Translations under genes and position numbers: made by a program
Shown here: piece by piece, positions 42,154-50,693 of the stretch
Position numbering within the stretch: the first letter of the stretch is position 1
How the letters are laid out: each line of letters starts with the position of its first letter
Notes under the pieces: generated by a model
What the model was told of the DNA's origin: nothing
Databases searched by the model: none
The model's input: only the letters and a program-made list of their open reading frames with translations
Source: Trebonia sp964581815
Lineage (GTDB): Bacteria > Actinomycetota > Actinomycetes > Streptosporangiales > Streptosporangiaceae
Length of the DNA: 64,000 bases
Direction of reading: 5' to 3'
NCBI GenBank assembly: GCA_964581815.1
Contig: CAZORE010000012.1
Location: 1-64,000 of the forward strand

Positions 42154-43923
42154 TCACCCGGCCGCTGTCCCGGCTAGTACCGGGCCGGCCGCCGGCGCCT
42201 CGGCCTCGGCGGCCTGCCGGATGCCCAGGACGTGGTCAAGCACCGCGGCGGCGCCGCCTCTGGGAAGTGCGGCGCCGCGCCAGGCGACGTGCTGGTCGGG
42301 GCGGACGAGGACGGTGCCGTCGCCGTACACCACGCGCAGCGACGGCTCAGAGAGGTGCACGACGGTGAACGGCAGCCCGCGGCTGGCCGCCTCGGCGGCC
42401 AGCGCATGCTCGACGCCGCGGTCGATGCCGGTCGTGTCGCCGATTACCAGCAGCGCCAGGGAGTTGCCGATCCGGTCGTACAGCGTGCTGCCATAGGGAT
42501 CGACCTCGCCGTTGGGTGCGCGGTGCCCCGGACGCGGATCGTCGGTGTACCGCCCCGGCTCCCACGCCGGCTCGTCGGCGAGTTGCCCGGGCTCGTACCA
42601 GACAACCGGGGAGGCGTCGTAGCGCTCGTCGAAGGTGAGGCCGCCGCGCCCGCCGAACCCGCCGCCTAGCAGGGCGGCGATCTCGGCCCGCCGCGCCGTG
42701 GCCTCGGGGCTGAGGTCGGCGTCGTCGGGGATGCCGCCGCGACGGATCTCCGCCAGCCCCGCCTGTCCCCGGCGGTACGACTCCAGCGCATTGTCGGCGA
42801 TGCGCCAGTTGTGCCGCCGCCGCTCGGCGTCGTAGGAGTCAAGCAGCGCCTCTCCGCCATGCCCGCGCAGCACGGCTGCGAGCTTCCAGCCGAGGTTGGC
42901 GATGTCGCCGAAGCCCTCGCCGAGGTTGCCGCCGGGGGTGCGGACGTGCGCGGCGTCACCGAGCAGCAGCACCCGGCCGCGGCGGAACGTGGAGGCGATG
43001 AGGCTGGCGGCGTAGTACGTTGTCGCCGAGACCACCTCCAGGTCGAGGTCGAAGCCGAAGGCGGCTCGCCCGATCTCGATCAGCTCGTCCTCGCTTGGCT
43101 CGTAGTCCAGCGGGTACGGGCCGCCGTAGATGCGCCACTCACGGTTGGACACCGCGGCGAGGAACCCGTCAGCCTTGGCGTTGACGACGATGTTGACGCC
43201 ACTTGGCGCCGGCCCCACCCGGTCGGAGATGTCGCCGGTGCGGATGATCAGCCGCAGCCGCTTCTCCGTGGCCCGCTCTCCCTCCCGCTCGATGCCGGCC
43301 AGCGCGCGGACGCTGCTGCTGCCGCCGTCGGCACCGATCACGTAGCGGGCGCGGATGCCGCGCCGGTCGCCGGTGTCGATGTCGGCGACCTCGACGGTGA
43401 CTCCGTCGGCATCCTCGGTCAGCGCCTCGACGCGCCACCCGCCGGCGACGCTGACGCCGTGGCGCCCCAGGTGGCCGAGGAAGACCCTCTGCAGCACCGT
43501 CTGCGGGCGCCGGATCCCCTCGGCAGCGCCTCCCGGCCGCGGCGCGCCGGAGGTAGCGGCGAACGGCGGCCGGGGGTTCGGGGCGAGATCATGACCGACC
43601 AGCGAGGTGACGAAGCGGATGCCCTGATTCCACTCCGGCGGGAAGGTCCACTCGTCGCGGATGGCCTGCAGCAGCCCCCACCGCCGGAAGTGCTCAACGG
43701 TGCGGGGTGAGTGGCCCATCGCCCCGGCGCGGACCAGCGTCGCCTCGCGCGCCCGGTCGACAACGGCGACCTGGACGCCGTGGGCGGTGAGTTCCACCGC
43801 GGCGCCCAGGCCATTCGGCCCGGCACCGACGACGAGAACGTCGACCTCCGACGGCGGGGTGGCGACCGGGAAGCGCACGGTGTGCACGTCACGCCCGCCG
43901 GCGGGTGAAAGATCGGCAGTCAT
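42154..43923 (-). CDS. FAD-dependent aromatic-type monooxygenase
   Basis: A 589-residue class A flavoprotein hydroxylase. It has the FAD motif VVGAGPNGLGAA (Gly33-Gly38), the DG motif IGADGGSSSVR and RVLLLGDAAHVRTPGGNLGEGFGD. The C-terminal thioredoxin-like domain (~430-589) is typical of PheA/MhpA-type hydroxylases. It lies in an operon between two LLM monooxygenases, 10 bp after the upstream stop. It could hydroxylate an aromatic released from an arylsulfonate or similar substrate; this is inference. Confidence 0.9.
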   Translation of the reverse strand: MTADLSPAGGRDVHTVRFPVATPPSEVDVLVVGAGPNGLGAAVELTAHGVQVAVVDRAREATLVRAGAMGHSPRTVEHFRRWGLLQAIRDEWTFPPEWNQGIRFVTSLVGHDLAPNPRPPFAATSGAPRPGGAAEGIRRPQTVLQRVFLGHLGRHGVSVAGGWRVEALTEDADGVTVEVADIDTGDRRGIRARYVIGADGGSSSVRALAGIEREGERATEKRLRLIIRTGDISDRVGPAPSGVNIVVNAKADGFLAAVSNREWRIYGGPYPLDYEPSEDELIEIGRAAFGFDLDLEVVSATTYYAASLIASTFRRGRVLLLGDAAHVRTPGGNLGEGFGDIANLGWKLAAVLRGHGGEALLDSYDAERRRHNWRIADNALESYRRGQAGLAEIRRGGIPDDADLSPEATARRAEIAALLGGGFGGRGGLTFDERYDASPVVWYEPGQLADEPAWEPGRYTDDPRPGHRAPNGEVDPYGSTLYDRIGNSLALLVIGDTTGIDRGVEHALAAEAASRGLPFTVVHLSEPSLRVVYGDGTVLVRPDQHVAWRGAALPRGGAAAVLDHVLGIRQAAEAEAPAAGPVLAGTAAG

Positions 43924-43933
43924 CGGCTCGGCC

Positions 43934-45313
43934 TCACGCGCTGACGAAGTCGCCAGTGGGGGCGTTAGAGTCGTCTGCCGCCTCAGTCGCCTCGTGCTGC
44001 CGCGTGTAGCGGTTGACCGGGAACGGCAGCCCGAGGTTGCCGCGCAGCGTGTCGGACTCGTACTCACGCCGGTACAGCCCGCGCTCCTGGAGGATCGGCA
44101 CCACCGTGTCGATGAAGTTCTCCAGCTCGTCGCGGACCCGGAAGGCGAGGTTGAGGCCGTCAAGGGCGCCGCTGGTGAACCAGCGCTGTATCTCGTCGGC
44201 CACGGTGGCCGGCGAGCCGACGAACGGCCGGGGCCGGTACTGCGAAACCACCTCGACGGTCTGGCGCAGCGTCCAGCCGTTCTCCCGGGCGCGGCTGACC
44301 AGTTCCGCGCCGCGACGGCCGCCTCGCTCGGTGAGGTGGGTGAGGTCAGGGAACGGCGCGTCGAGGTCGTGCGGCCGGAAGTCGTAGGCGCCGAAGGCGC
44401 GGCCAAGGAAGCCCAGCTTGCGTTCGAAGTCGTTGTCTTCCTCGTAGATTTCCCGAGCGCGAGCCTGGGCGGCCTCGTCGGTCGCGGCGACCACCGGGGA
44501 CCCGTTGGGGAGAATGACGATGTGGTCGGGGTTGCGGCCCAGGGCCGCGGCGCGCGCCTTGACGTCGGCGTAGTGCTCGCGGGCGGACTCGAAGGACTCG
44601 CCGGGGGCGAAGATGCCCTCAGCGATGTGGGCGGCCAGCGTCCGGCCCTCCTCCGACACGCCGGACTGGAAGATGACGGGCTGCCCCTGCTTGGACCGGG
44701 ATAGGTTCAGGGGACCGGCGACCTTGAAGTGCTCGCCGACGTGGTTCAGCGGGTGCAGCTTGCTCCGGTCGAGGAAGACGCCGGCCTCGACATCGGCGGG
44801 GAAGGCGTCGTCCTCGTAGGAGTCCCACAGCCCGCGTGCGACCTCGACGAACTCCTGGGCGCGCCCGTACCGGGTGGCGTAGTCGAGGTGCTCGTCCAGG
44901 CCGAAGTTCTTCGAGACCTGCGAGTCGAAGCTGGTGACGACGTTCCAGCCCGCCCGGCCGCGGCTGATGTGATCCAGCGAGGCGATGCGCCGCGCCAGGT
45001 TGAACGGGGAGTTGTAGGTCGAGCTCGCCGTGGCGACCAGGCCGATGTTCCTCGTGTGCGTCGCAACGGCCGACAGCAGCGTCAGCGGCTCCAGCCGGTT
45101 CAGGTAGTGGGGCGGGTAATCGGCGTTGATGAACTGACTGTCGACGATGAAGAACGCATCGAAGAGCCCCCGCTCGGCGAGCTTGGCCCAGTCGATGTAG
45201 TAGCCGATGTCGACGCTGGAGTCCTTGGCGACGCGGGCGTCCTTCCAGAGTCCGTCGGAACCGGGACCACCCACGCCGTAGGGGTGCAGGCCGAAGTGAA
45301 GCTGGCGGGTCAT
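43934..45313 (-). CDS. LLM monooxygenase, NtaA/SnaA/DszA family
   Basis: About 459 residues of the longer LLM subfamily. It has HFGLHPYGVGG start, FFIVDSQF, ATASSTYNSPFNLARRIASLDHISRGRAGWNVVTS, QSGVSEEGRTLAA and RGNLGLPFPVNRY end. Members (nitrilotriacetate, dibenzothiophene sulfone and sulfur-compound monooxygenases) use FMNH2. The ATG at 45313 follows GAGAGG. It heads the four-gene operon LLM, FAD monooxygenase, LLM, hydrolase. A remnant of a paralogue's C-terminus lies just upstream. Confidence 0.9.
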   Translation of the reverse strand: MTRQLHFGLHPYGVGGPGSDGLWKDARVAKDSSVDIGYYIDWAKLAERGLFDAFFIVDSQFINADYPPHYLNRLEPLTLLSAVATHTRNIGLVATASSTYNSPFNLARRIASLDHISRGRAGWNVVTSFDSQVSKNFGLDEHLDYATRYGRAQEFVEVARGLWDSYEDDAFPADVEAGVFLDRSKLHPLNHVGEHFKVAGPLNLSRSKQGQPVIFQSGVSEEGRTLAAHIAEGIFAPGESFESAREHYADVKARAAALGRNPDHIVILPNGSPVVAATDEAAQARAREIYEEDNDFERKLGFLGRAFGAYDFRPHDLDAPFPDLTHLTERGGRRGAELVSRARENGWTLRQTVEVVSQYRPRPFVGSPATVADEIQRWFTSGALDGLNLAFRVRDELENFIDTVVPILQERGLYRREYESDTLRGNLGLPFPVNRYTRQHEATEAADDSNAPTGDFVSA

Positions 45314-45323
45314 GACTGTCCTC

Positions 45324-45460
45324 TCAGACAGAGACGAGCGGGCGCTCGTACGCGTGGCGGCTGACCGGTAACGGAGCCCGAGGTTGCCGCGCTGGGTGTC
45401 GGGGTATTTCCAAGTTTGTCGGTCGGAATACTCGAAGTCCAACGACGGTTGGCGATGATG
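45324..45460 (-). pseudogene. Frameshifted C-terminal remnant of an NtaA/SnaA-type LLM
   Basis: Upstream of the LLM start, the minus strand reads EYSDRQTWKYPDTQRGNLGL in one frame, then LPVSRHAYERPLVSV and a stop (45324) in the next. The intact neighbour ends EYESDTLRGNLGLPFPVNRY. The match across a frame change near 45370 shows the 3' end of a lost paralogue, now forming the leader of the surviving gene. Confidence 0.7.
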
Positions 45461-45507
45461 ACCGATCAGCAGCAGCAATCGGTGCCTGGTTATCAGGGTG
45501 GGTGGAC

Positions 45508-46404
45508 ATGAACCGGATCTTGGACGTGGCGCCGTTGCGCAGCTTCGTCGCGGTCGCCGACCACGGCGGCTTCCTGCGCGCCGCCGCCGTGCTGCATCTA
45601 AGTCAGGCCGCGATCAGCCAGCACGTGCGACGGCTGGAGTCCGCGGTCGGGCGTCCGCTGGTCGAGCGCTCCGGCCGCGGCTCGAAGTTCACCACTGACG
45701 GCGAGCAGCTGCTCGTGTACGCTCGGCGCATCCTCGCCCTGCACGATGATGCCCTGCACAGCTTCGGGATGGAGACACCCGAGACGCTGGTGATCGGCTC
45801 CACCGAGCACGCCGCCGCGCAGCTGCTGCCCGCGTTGTCGGTCGACCTGGAACAGTCACTGGCCGACTACGAGGTCCGGCTCCGTATCGACCGGGGCACG
45901 CAACTGCGCGAGGGGCTGGCCACCGGCCGGGTGGACCTGGCGCTACTACTCGGGCCGGCCGCCGATCCGCACGCTGTCCGCGTCGGCGAGTTGGAACTGA
46001 CCTGGTATTCCGCACCCGGTTGGCAACCACAGAAAGACCGGCCGCTGCCGCTCGTCGCCTTCGACGACCCCTGCGCACTGCGCACCCGCGCGCTGGAGAC
46101 CTTGGCCGCCCACGGCATCTCCTCGACGGTAACCGCCGAGGCGCCACAGCTTGCCGGGGTCCAAGCCGCCGTCCTCGCGGGGGCCGGCGTGGCGCTGATG
46201 GCGACCCTCGGCCAGACTCCCGCGGGGCTCGTCCCTCGCAACGACCTACCGCGAGGAGTGCCGCTCGAACTCGCTATATGCCCGCGCCAGGGCTTGGCCG
46301 CACAGCTAGTACAGTGCGTCGCCGACGCCGTACGCCGGCTGATCACCGAGCCGGTCGGCCAGCTGGACGTGGCTGACCGGCCACTCACCTCCCGAGAAGC
46401 CTGA
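45508..46404 (+). CDS. LysR-type transcriptional regulator
   Basis: About 298 residues. The N-terminal winged helix (LRSFVAVADHGGFLRAAAVLHLSQAAISQHVRRLE) is followed by a LysR substrate domain (~88-285) with LRIDRGTQLREGL and AGVQAAVLAGAGVALM. It is divergent from the LLM-FAD-LLM-hydrolase operon and is its likely activator. ATG 45508 or GTG 45502. No T-N11-A box is unequivocal in the 194-bp region, which also holds the LLM remnant. Confidence 0.92.
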   Translation: MNRILDVAPLRSFVAVADHGGFLRAAAVLHLSQAAISQHVRRLESAVGRPLVERSGRGSKFTTDGEQLLVYARRILALHDDALHSFGMETPETLVIGSTEHAAAQLLPALSVDLEQSLADYEVRLRIDRGTQLREGLATGRVDLALLLGPAADPHAVRVGELELTWYSAPGWQPQKDRPLPLVAFDDPCALRTRALETLAAHGISSTVTAEAPQLAGVQAAVLAGAGVALMATLGQTPAGLVPRNDLPRGVPLELAICPRQGLAAQLVQCVADAVRRLITEPVGQLDVADRPLTSREA

Positions 46405-46418
46405 CCCCGCTAGGCCAG

Positions 46419-47204
46419 TCAGTGAAAGATGGTCCCGAGCGTCCCGCCACCGACGTCGATCGTGCTCCCGTTGATGGCCACGCTGCGCGGTGAGGCCAGG
46501 AACGCGACCACCGCCGCTACTTCCTCGGCCGTCACCAGCCGCCGGAGGCTGACCCGCTCGGCCATCTTGCTCAGGGCCGCGGCGCGTTCGTCCTCGGCCT
46601 GTCCGTCGAGCCTTTGCTGCAGTCGCTCGGTCACGGTGGGGCCTGGTTGCACCGTGTTGGCGGTGATACCCAGCCCGCCGTTCTCGTCCGCAATGTTCTT
46701 GGAGAGCGTCCGCACCGCGGAGTTGCGAATGGTCGAGGCCAGCGAGCCGACGTACAGGGCCGACTGCCCGCCGATGCTGATGATCCGGCCCCAGCGCTGA
46801 TCGATCATGTGGGGCAGCACCGCCCGGGCAACTCGCAGGTAGCTGAGCACTTTGTCGTCGAACCCCGCCGCCACCGCCTCGGGCGTCGAGTCGAGCGTGC
46901 TCGTCGGCCCGCCGATGACCGTCGTGGCGTTGTTCACGAGAATGTCAATCCCGCCCAGGGAAGCGAGGGTGTCCTCGACCAGCGCGGCCACCGAGCCGGC
47001 CGAGGTGGTGTCGACCACGTGCGCCTCGACCGTTCCGCCGGTCGCGTTCCGCAGCTCCTGCGCGGTCTTCGCGAGCCCGTCCGCATCGCGCGAGGCGATC
47101 ACCACGTGCGCCCCCTCGGCGGCGAGAGTGGCGGCGATGGCCCGGCCGATCCCCCGGCGCCCCCCGGTCACGAGGGCGCGCTTCGATGTGAGCTCAAGGT
47201 CCAT
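46419..47204 (-). CDS. SDR-fold protein lacking catalytic Ser-Tyr-Lys
   Basis: A 261-residue protein with intact cofactor motif TGGRRGIG (13-20) and NNAT. The active site is degenerate: by alignment to classical SDRs the Ser is Gly146, and the YxxxK is replaced by Ser157-T-I-R-Asn161. It is the last gene of the Opp-type transporter operon, after the DUF1684 gene. It may bind NAD(P) without normal reductase chemistry, or use other residues. GAGGAAGGG precedes the ATG. Confidence 0.82.
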   Translation of the reverse strand: MDLELTSKRALVTGGRRGIGRAIAATLAAEGAHVVIASRDADGLAKTAQELRNATGGTVEAHVVDTTSAGSVAALVEDTLASLGGIDILVNNATTVIGGPTSTLDSTPEAVAAGFDDKVLSYLRVARAVLPHMIDQRWGRIISIGGQSALYVGSLASTIRNSAVRTLSKNIADENGGLGITANTVQPGPTVTERLQQRLDGQAEDERAAALSKMAERVSLRRLVTAEEVAAVVAFLASPRSVAINGSTIDVGGGTLGTIFH

Positions 47205-47233
47205 GACCCGTCCCTTCCTCGTCCAGCCCGGTG

Positions 47234-48076
47234 TCAGCGGTTGAAGACCGGCAGCTGCTCGCCGGCCTCGATCGGATGCGTCAGGGTGTTCTGCGCGGGC
47301 GACAGCGGGCACGGCGCGAACGCGGTGTACGGGCGCTGCAGGTTCTGGGTGTAGTTGAAGTCCAGCGTCAGCGGGCCTGCCCCGGCGGGGAACGCGACCG
47401 GCAGCGACCGGCCCCTGGGATCGGTGGTCAGGCCGTTCGTCCCGTCTGTGAACAGGACGGTCCCGGTGCCGGCCACGCCGGCTTGCTGGCCGTCGCGGGC
47501 GATGACGAGCAGACGGTGCTCGGCGCCGTCGAGCGTGAACACGACCTCGCCGACGGCGAGATGGGTGTGAACGATGTCGCCGATCGTGGCGTCGAGCGAT
47601 GTAGGCCGGACCGGATCGAAGGGAAGGAACGATCCTTCGACGATCCACCGCGGGTTGGGATCGTAGGCCGGGGTGTGGTCGTAGGCGTCGATGAGCAGGC
47701 GCCCGAAGGCGGGGTCGATGGGGCGGAGCAGGTCCTGGCCGCCCCGTTTGGACAACTCGAGGATCACCTCGCCGGCGGAGGCGGCCCGGCGGAACTCCCG
47801 CTCCGCCACCGGGGCGAACTGGTACGACCCGGTGACGACCTGACCGTCCACGAGCACGTCTTCACTCATCGAGAGCTGCACCCGCGGTCCGTTGGCGCCG
47901 GTGCTCCAGCGCCCCGGGATGCCCTCGAAGCTCGACGGAGCCGCGGCGAGCTTGTGGAAGCCGGCGTAGGACAGGAAACCGTACGGGTCGCGCCGTTGCC
48001 GCTCCTTGGCCTCCCGGGCGGCCTTCCAGTTGTCAACGTACGATGCGGAAATCACCGAGGTGAGAGTTGAGCTCAT
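47234..48076 (-). CDS. DUF1684 family protein
   Basis: A 280-residue cytoplasmic protein. The family's C-terminal signature is present: GPLTLDFNYTQNLQRPYTAF, CPLSP, N.L and IEAGE. DUF1684 proteins are common in actinobacteria and haloarchaea, with no firm function. Here it sits in an operon with an Opp-type importer and LLM monooxygenase, suggesting a role in handling the imported compound. It starts 7 bp after the ATPase stop. Confidence 0.8.
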   Translation of the reverse strand: MSSTLTSVISASYVDNWKAAREAKERQRRDPYGFLSYAGFHKLAAAPSSFEGIPGRWSTGANGPRVQLSMSEDVLVDGQVVTGSYQFAPVAEREFRRAASAGEVILELSKRGGQDLLRPIDPAFGRLLIDAYDHTPAYDPNPRWIVEGSFLPFDPVRPTSLDATIGDIVHTHLAVGEVVFTLDGAEHRLLVIARDGQQAGVAGTGTVLFTDGTNGLTTDPRGRSLPVAFPAGAGPLTLDFNYTQNLQRPYTAFAPCPLSPAQNTLTHPIEAGEQLPVFNR

Positions 48077-48083
48077 AGGGACC

Positions 48084-48941
48084 TCACGATGTCTGAGCGC
48101 TCAGCTCCGCACGGAGCTGAGCGCGGGCCTTCCGGTCGATGGGCGTCCCGCGCAGCGTCGGCGCGGAGCCGACAAGCAAGCGCGTGTACGGATGCTGCGG
48201 GTTGTTGACGATCTCGGTCGTCGGACCGTACTCGACGATCCGCCCCTGGTACAGAACCGCGGTCCGGTCACACATGCCAGCGACCGAGCCGAGGTCGTGC
48301 GAGATATAGAGCATCGCGATGCCCTCGGAACGGAGGCTGGCGAACCCGCCGAGCACCTGGACTCGGTTGGCCGCGTCCAGGGCGCTGACCGGCTCATCGA
48401 GGATGAGCAGCTTCGGCTCGGTCACCAGGGCACGCGCGACGGCGGCCCGCTGCCGCTGACCTCCAGAGACCTCGGCCGGGAAGCGGGAGAGCAGCGCCTC
48501 GTCCAGGTGCACTTTCGCCGCGTATTCCTTGACCCGCTGGTCGATCTCAGCACGCGAACCGGCGTGGGTGATGCGCAAGGGCTCGGCGATCGAATCGCCG
48601 ATCAGCACGTCCGCGTCCAGCGAGCGCAGCGGATCCTGGAAGACGTACTGCACGACACCGCGCCGCCGGAAGCTGCGCCACTGCTTGCCGTGGAACCTGG
48701 TCACTTCGTTGCCTGCGACCGTGATCCGCCCGGCGGCGACCGGGGCCAGGCCGATGACCGCGCGGGCGATGGTCGACTTGCCCGAGCCGCTTTCCCCGAT
48801 CAGCCCGACGACCTCGCCGGCGCGGACCGCAAGCGAGACACCGGAAAGGATCTGGCGCTTGTTGCGCCGCCTTCCGTAGTGGACGTCGATGGCGTCGACG
48901 TCGAGCAGCGGCACTGGGTCAGGCAATGGGTGGTCAGGCAA
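48084..48941 (-). CDS. Opp/Dpp-type ABC ATPase (DppF-like)
   Basis: A 285-residue ATPase. It has Walker A GESGSGKST, signature VSGGQRQRAAVARAL, Walker B LLILDEPVSALD and the C-terminal oligopeptide extension NNPQHPYTRLLVGSAPTL. TTG is the apparent start (48941), overlapping the preceding stop by 8 bp. It would pair with the ATPase half of the upstream fusion. Confidence 0.92.
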   Translation of the reverse strand: MPDHPLPDPVPLLDVDAIDVHYGRRRNKRQILSGVSLAVRAGEVVGLIGESGSGKSTIARAVIGLAPVAAGRITVAGNEVTRFHGKQWRSFRRRGVVQYVFQDPLRSLDADVLIGDSIAEPLRITHAGSRAEIDQRVKEYAAKVHLDEALLSRFPAEVSGGQRQRAAVARALVTEPKLLILDEPVSALDAANRVQVLGGFASLRSEGIAMLYISHDLGSVAGMCDRTAVLYQGRIVEYGPTTEIVNNPQHPYTRLLVGSAPTLRGTPIDRKARAQLRAELSAQTS

Positions 48942-50691
48942 GGGAAGCCTCCTCCAGGCTGGAGTTGAGGAACCGGTCGAGGCCGAAGCGCTCGTGTTCA
49001 GTGACCAGCAGCTGCGTGTACTCGTGCTGCGGGTCGTGCAAGACCTGACTGGCCGGGCCGTGCTCGATCACGGCTCCGGACCGCATCACGAGCACCTCGT
49101 CGCTGAGCTGAGCGACGACCGCCAGGTCGTGGGCGATCAGCACGAGCGAGAGCCCCTGGGTTTCCCGCAGCTCCTGCAGCAGGTCCAGGATCTCGGCCTG
49201 CACGGTGACATCCAGGGCGGTCGTCGCCTCGTCGGCGATGAGGATGTCCGGCCCGAGAGCGATCGCCGCGGCGATGAGCACGCGCTGGAGCATGCCGCCG
49301 GAGAGTTCGTGGACGTACTGCTCGTAGACCAGGTGCGGTTCGCGCAGGTGGACAGCCTCGAACAGGCGCAGTGTCTCGGCCTTGGCGGCCGCCCGGGACA
49401 GCTTCTTCTTGACCCGCAGCACCTCGGAGACCTGCCGGCCCAACCAGATAGAGGGATTCAAGTACGAGCCCGGGTCCTGGAACACCGCCGAGATGGAGTT
49501 GCCCCGGACGTCCAGCCAGTCCTGCTTGCTGAAGTCGGCCGTACGCCGCCGGAGGATCTCGACCGTGCCGCCGGCCTGCTTCAGCTGTTTGGGCAGGATG
49601 CCGAGCACGGCACTGATCGTGAGCGTCTTGCCGCTGCCGGACTCCCCGACGATGCCCAGCGTCTGGCCGCGTCGCAGCGAGAAACTCAAGTCCTTGACCA
49701 GTTCGGCCTGGCCGATGGGGTTCACAATCCGCAGGTCCCGCACGTCAAGCACGGTCTCCGGCTGACCGGCGGCGTGACGCACAGCCGACGCGGTGACACC
49801 AGGAGCGGTGTCACTAACGGACACCAGGCGTGCGGCCTTCGTGTCCGCCTTCTTCGCCGCCTGTGCGTTGAGCAGCTGACGGCCGGCCTCGCCGGCGGTA
49901 TCCCGCACCGCGTCGGCCAGGAGGTTGCAGGCGAGCACCGCAATGAGGATCAGGGCGATCGGCACGACGGGCGCCCACGGCTGCAGCGCGATGTACTCGA
50001 GATCGGTAGCCAGGATGCCACCCCACGTCGCCTGGGGTGGACTCACCCCGATACTCAGGAACGTCAGCGAGGAGATGACGACCAGCCCGAGGCCGATGGT
50101 GGTCGACAACGAGATCGCGATCGGCGGAGTGACCTTGTTCCAGACGTGCCTGCGTACAACCCACCACGTGGAAGCGCCGGAGAGGACAGCCGCCTCGACG
50201 TACTGCGAATTCGCCACGGACAGCGTGGCCGAGCGCGCGACCCGGTAGAACACGGGCGCCAGCAGGAAGCCGACGGCGAACAGTGCCTGGAAGACACCGT
50301 TACCGAGCAGCGCGGTCATCGCCACGGCGAAGACGAGGAACGGCAGCGCGATCAACGTGTCGATGACGCGCAGCGAAACCCACTCGAAAACCCGCCCCAG
50401 ATAGACGGAGAGCACGCCGGGCAACGCGCCGAACACCAGCGCGATGGCCGCGACGAGCAGTGCGCCGAGAACGCTCAGCCCCGCGCCGGCGAGCAATCGC
50501 GAGAGCACGTCCCGGCCGATGTAGTCGGTGCCGAGCAGGAACTGCGAGCTCGGCCCCGTCAGCTGGGGACCGACCGTGTCGTTCGGTGCGTAGGGCGACA
50601 GCAGCGAGCCGAAGACCGCAAGGAACAGGATGATGGACAGCAGCACGATCGCGATGCGCCCGCTGGCCAGGCGCCACACGTTCTTGATCAT
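48934..50691 (-). CDS. Opp/Dpp-type permease-ATPase fusion (DppC-DppD)
   Basis: A single 585-residue reading frame. The N-terminal part (~1-285) is a DppC-type permease with ~6 helices and the EAA loop. The C-terminal part (~305-585) is a DppD-type ATPase with GESGSGKT, LSGGMLQRV and LIADEATTALD. A ~35-residue Ala-rich linker joins them, with no stop or start between. Such fusions exist in some actinobacteria. The ATG at 50691 lies 2 bp after the DppB stop. Confidence 0.92.
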   Translation of the reverse strand: MIKNVWRLASGRIAIVLLSIILFLAVFGSLLSPYAPNDTVGPQLTGPSSQFLLGTDYIGRDVLSRLLAGAGLSVLGALLVAAIALVFGALPGVLSVYLGRVFEWVSLRVIDTLIALPFLVFAVAMTALLGNGVFQALFAVGFLLAPVFYRVARSATLSVANSQYVEAAVLSGASTWWVVRRHVWNKVTPPIAISLSTTIGLGLVVISSLTFLSIGVSPPQATWGGILATDLEYIALQPWAPVVPIALILIAVLACNLLADAVRDTAGEAGRQLLNAQAAKKADTKAARLVSVSDTAPGVTASAVRHAAGQPETVLDVRDLRIVNPIGQAELVKDLSFSLRRGQTLGIVGESGSGKTLTISAVLGILPKQLKQAGGTVEILRRRTADFSKQDWLDVRGNSISAVFQDPGSYLNPSIWLGRQVSEVLRVKKKLSRAAAKAETLRLFEAVHLREPHLVYEQYVHELSGGMLQRVLIAAAIALGPDILIADEATTALDVTVQAEILDLLQELRETQGLSLVLIAHDLAVVAQLSDEVLVMRSGAVIEHGPASQVLHDPQHEYTQLLVTEHERFGLDRFLNSSLEEASLA

Positions 50692-50693
50692 GA

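Noticed and set aside
41919..42157. Extended LLM protein reading through the Ns
   Set aside because: It uses the duplicated 55-bp contig end and placeholder Ns; the true start is the ATG at 41962.
48934..50691. Permease-ATPase fusion as a sequencing error
   Set aside because: The linker is in frame with no stop or start remnants, and such fusions are known in actinobacteria, so it was kept as one gene.
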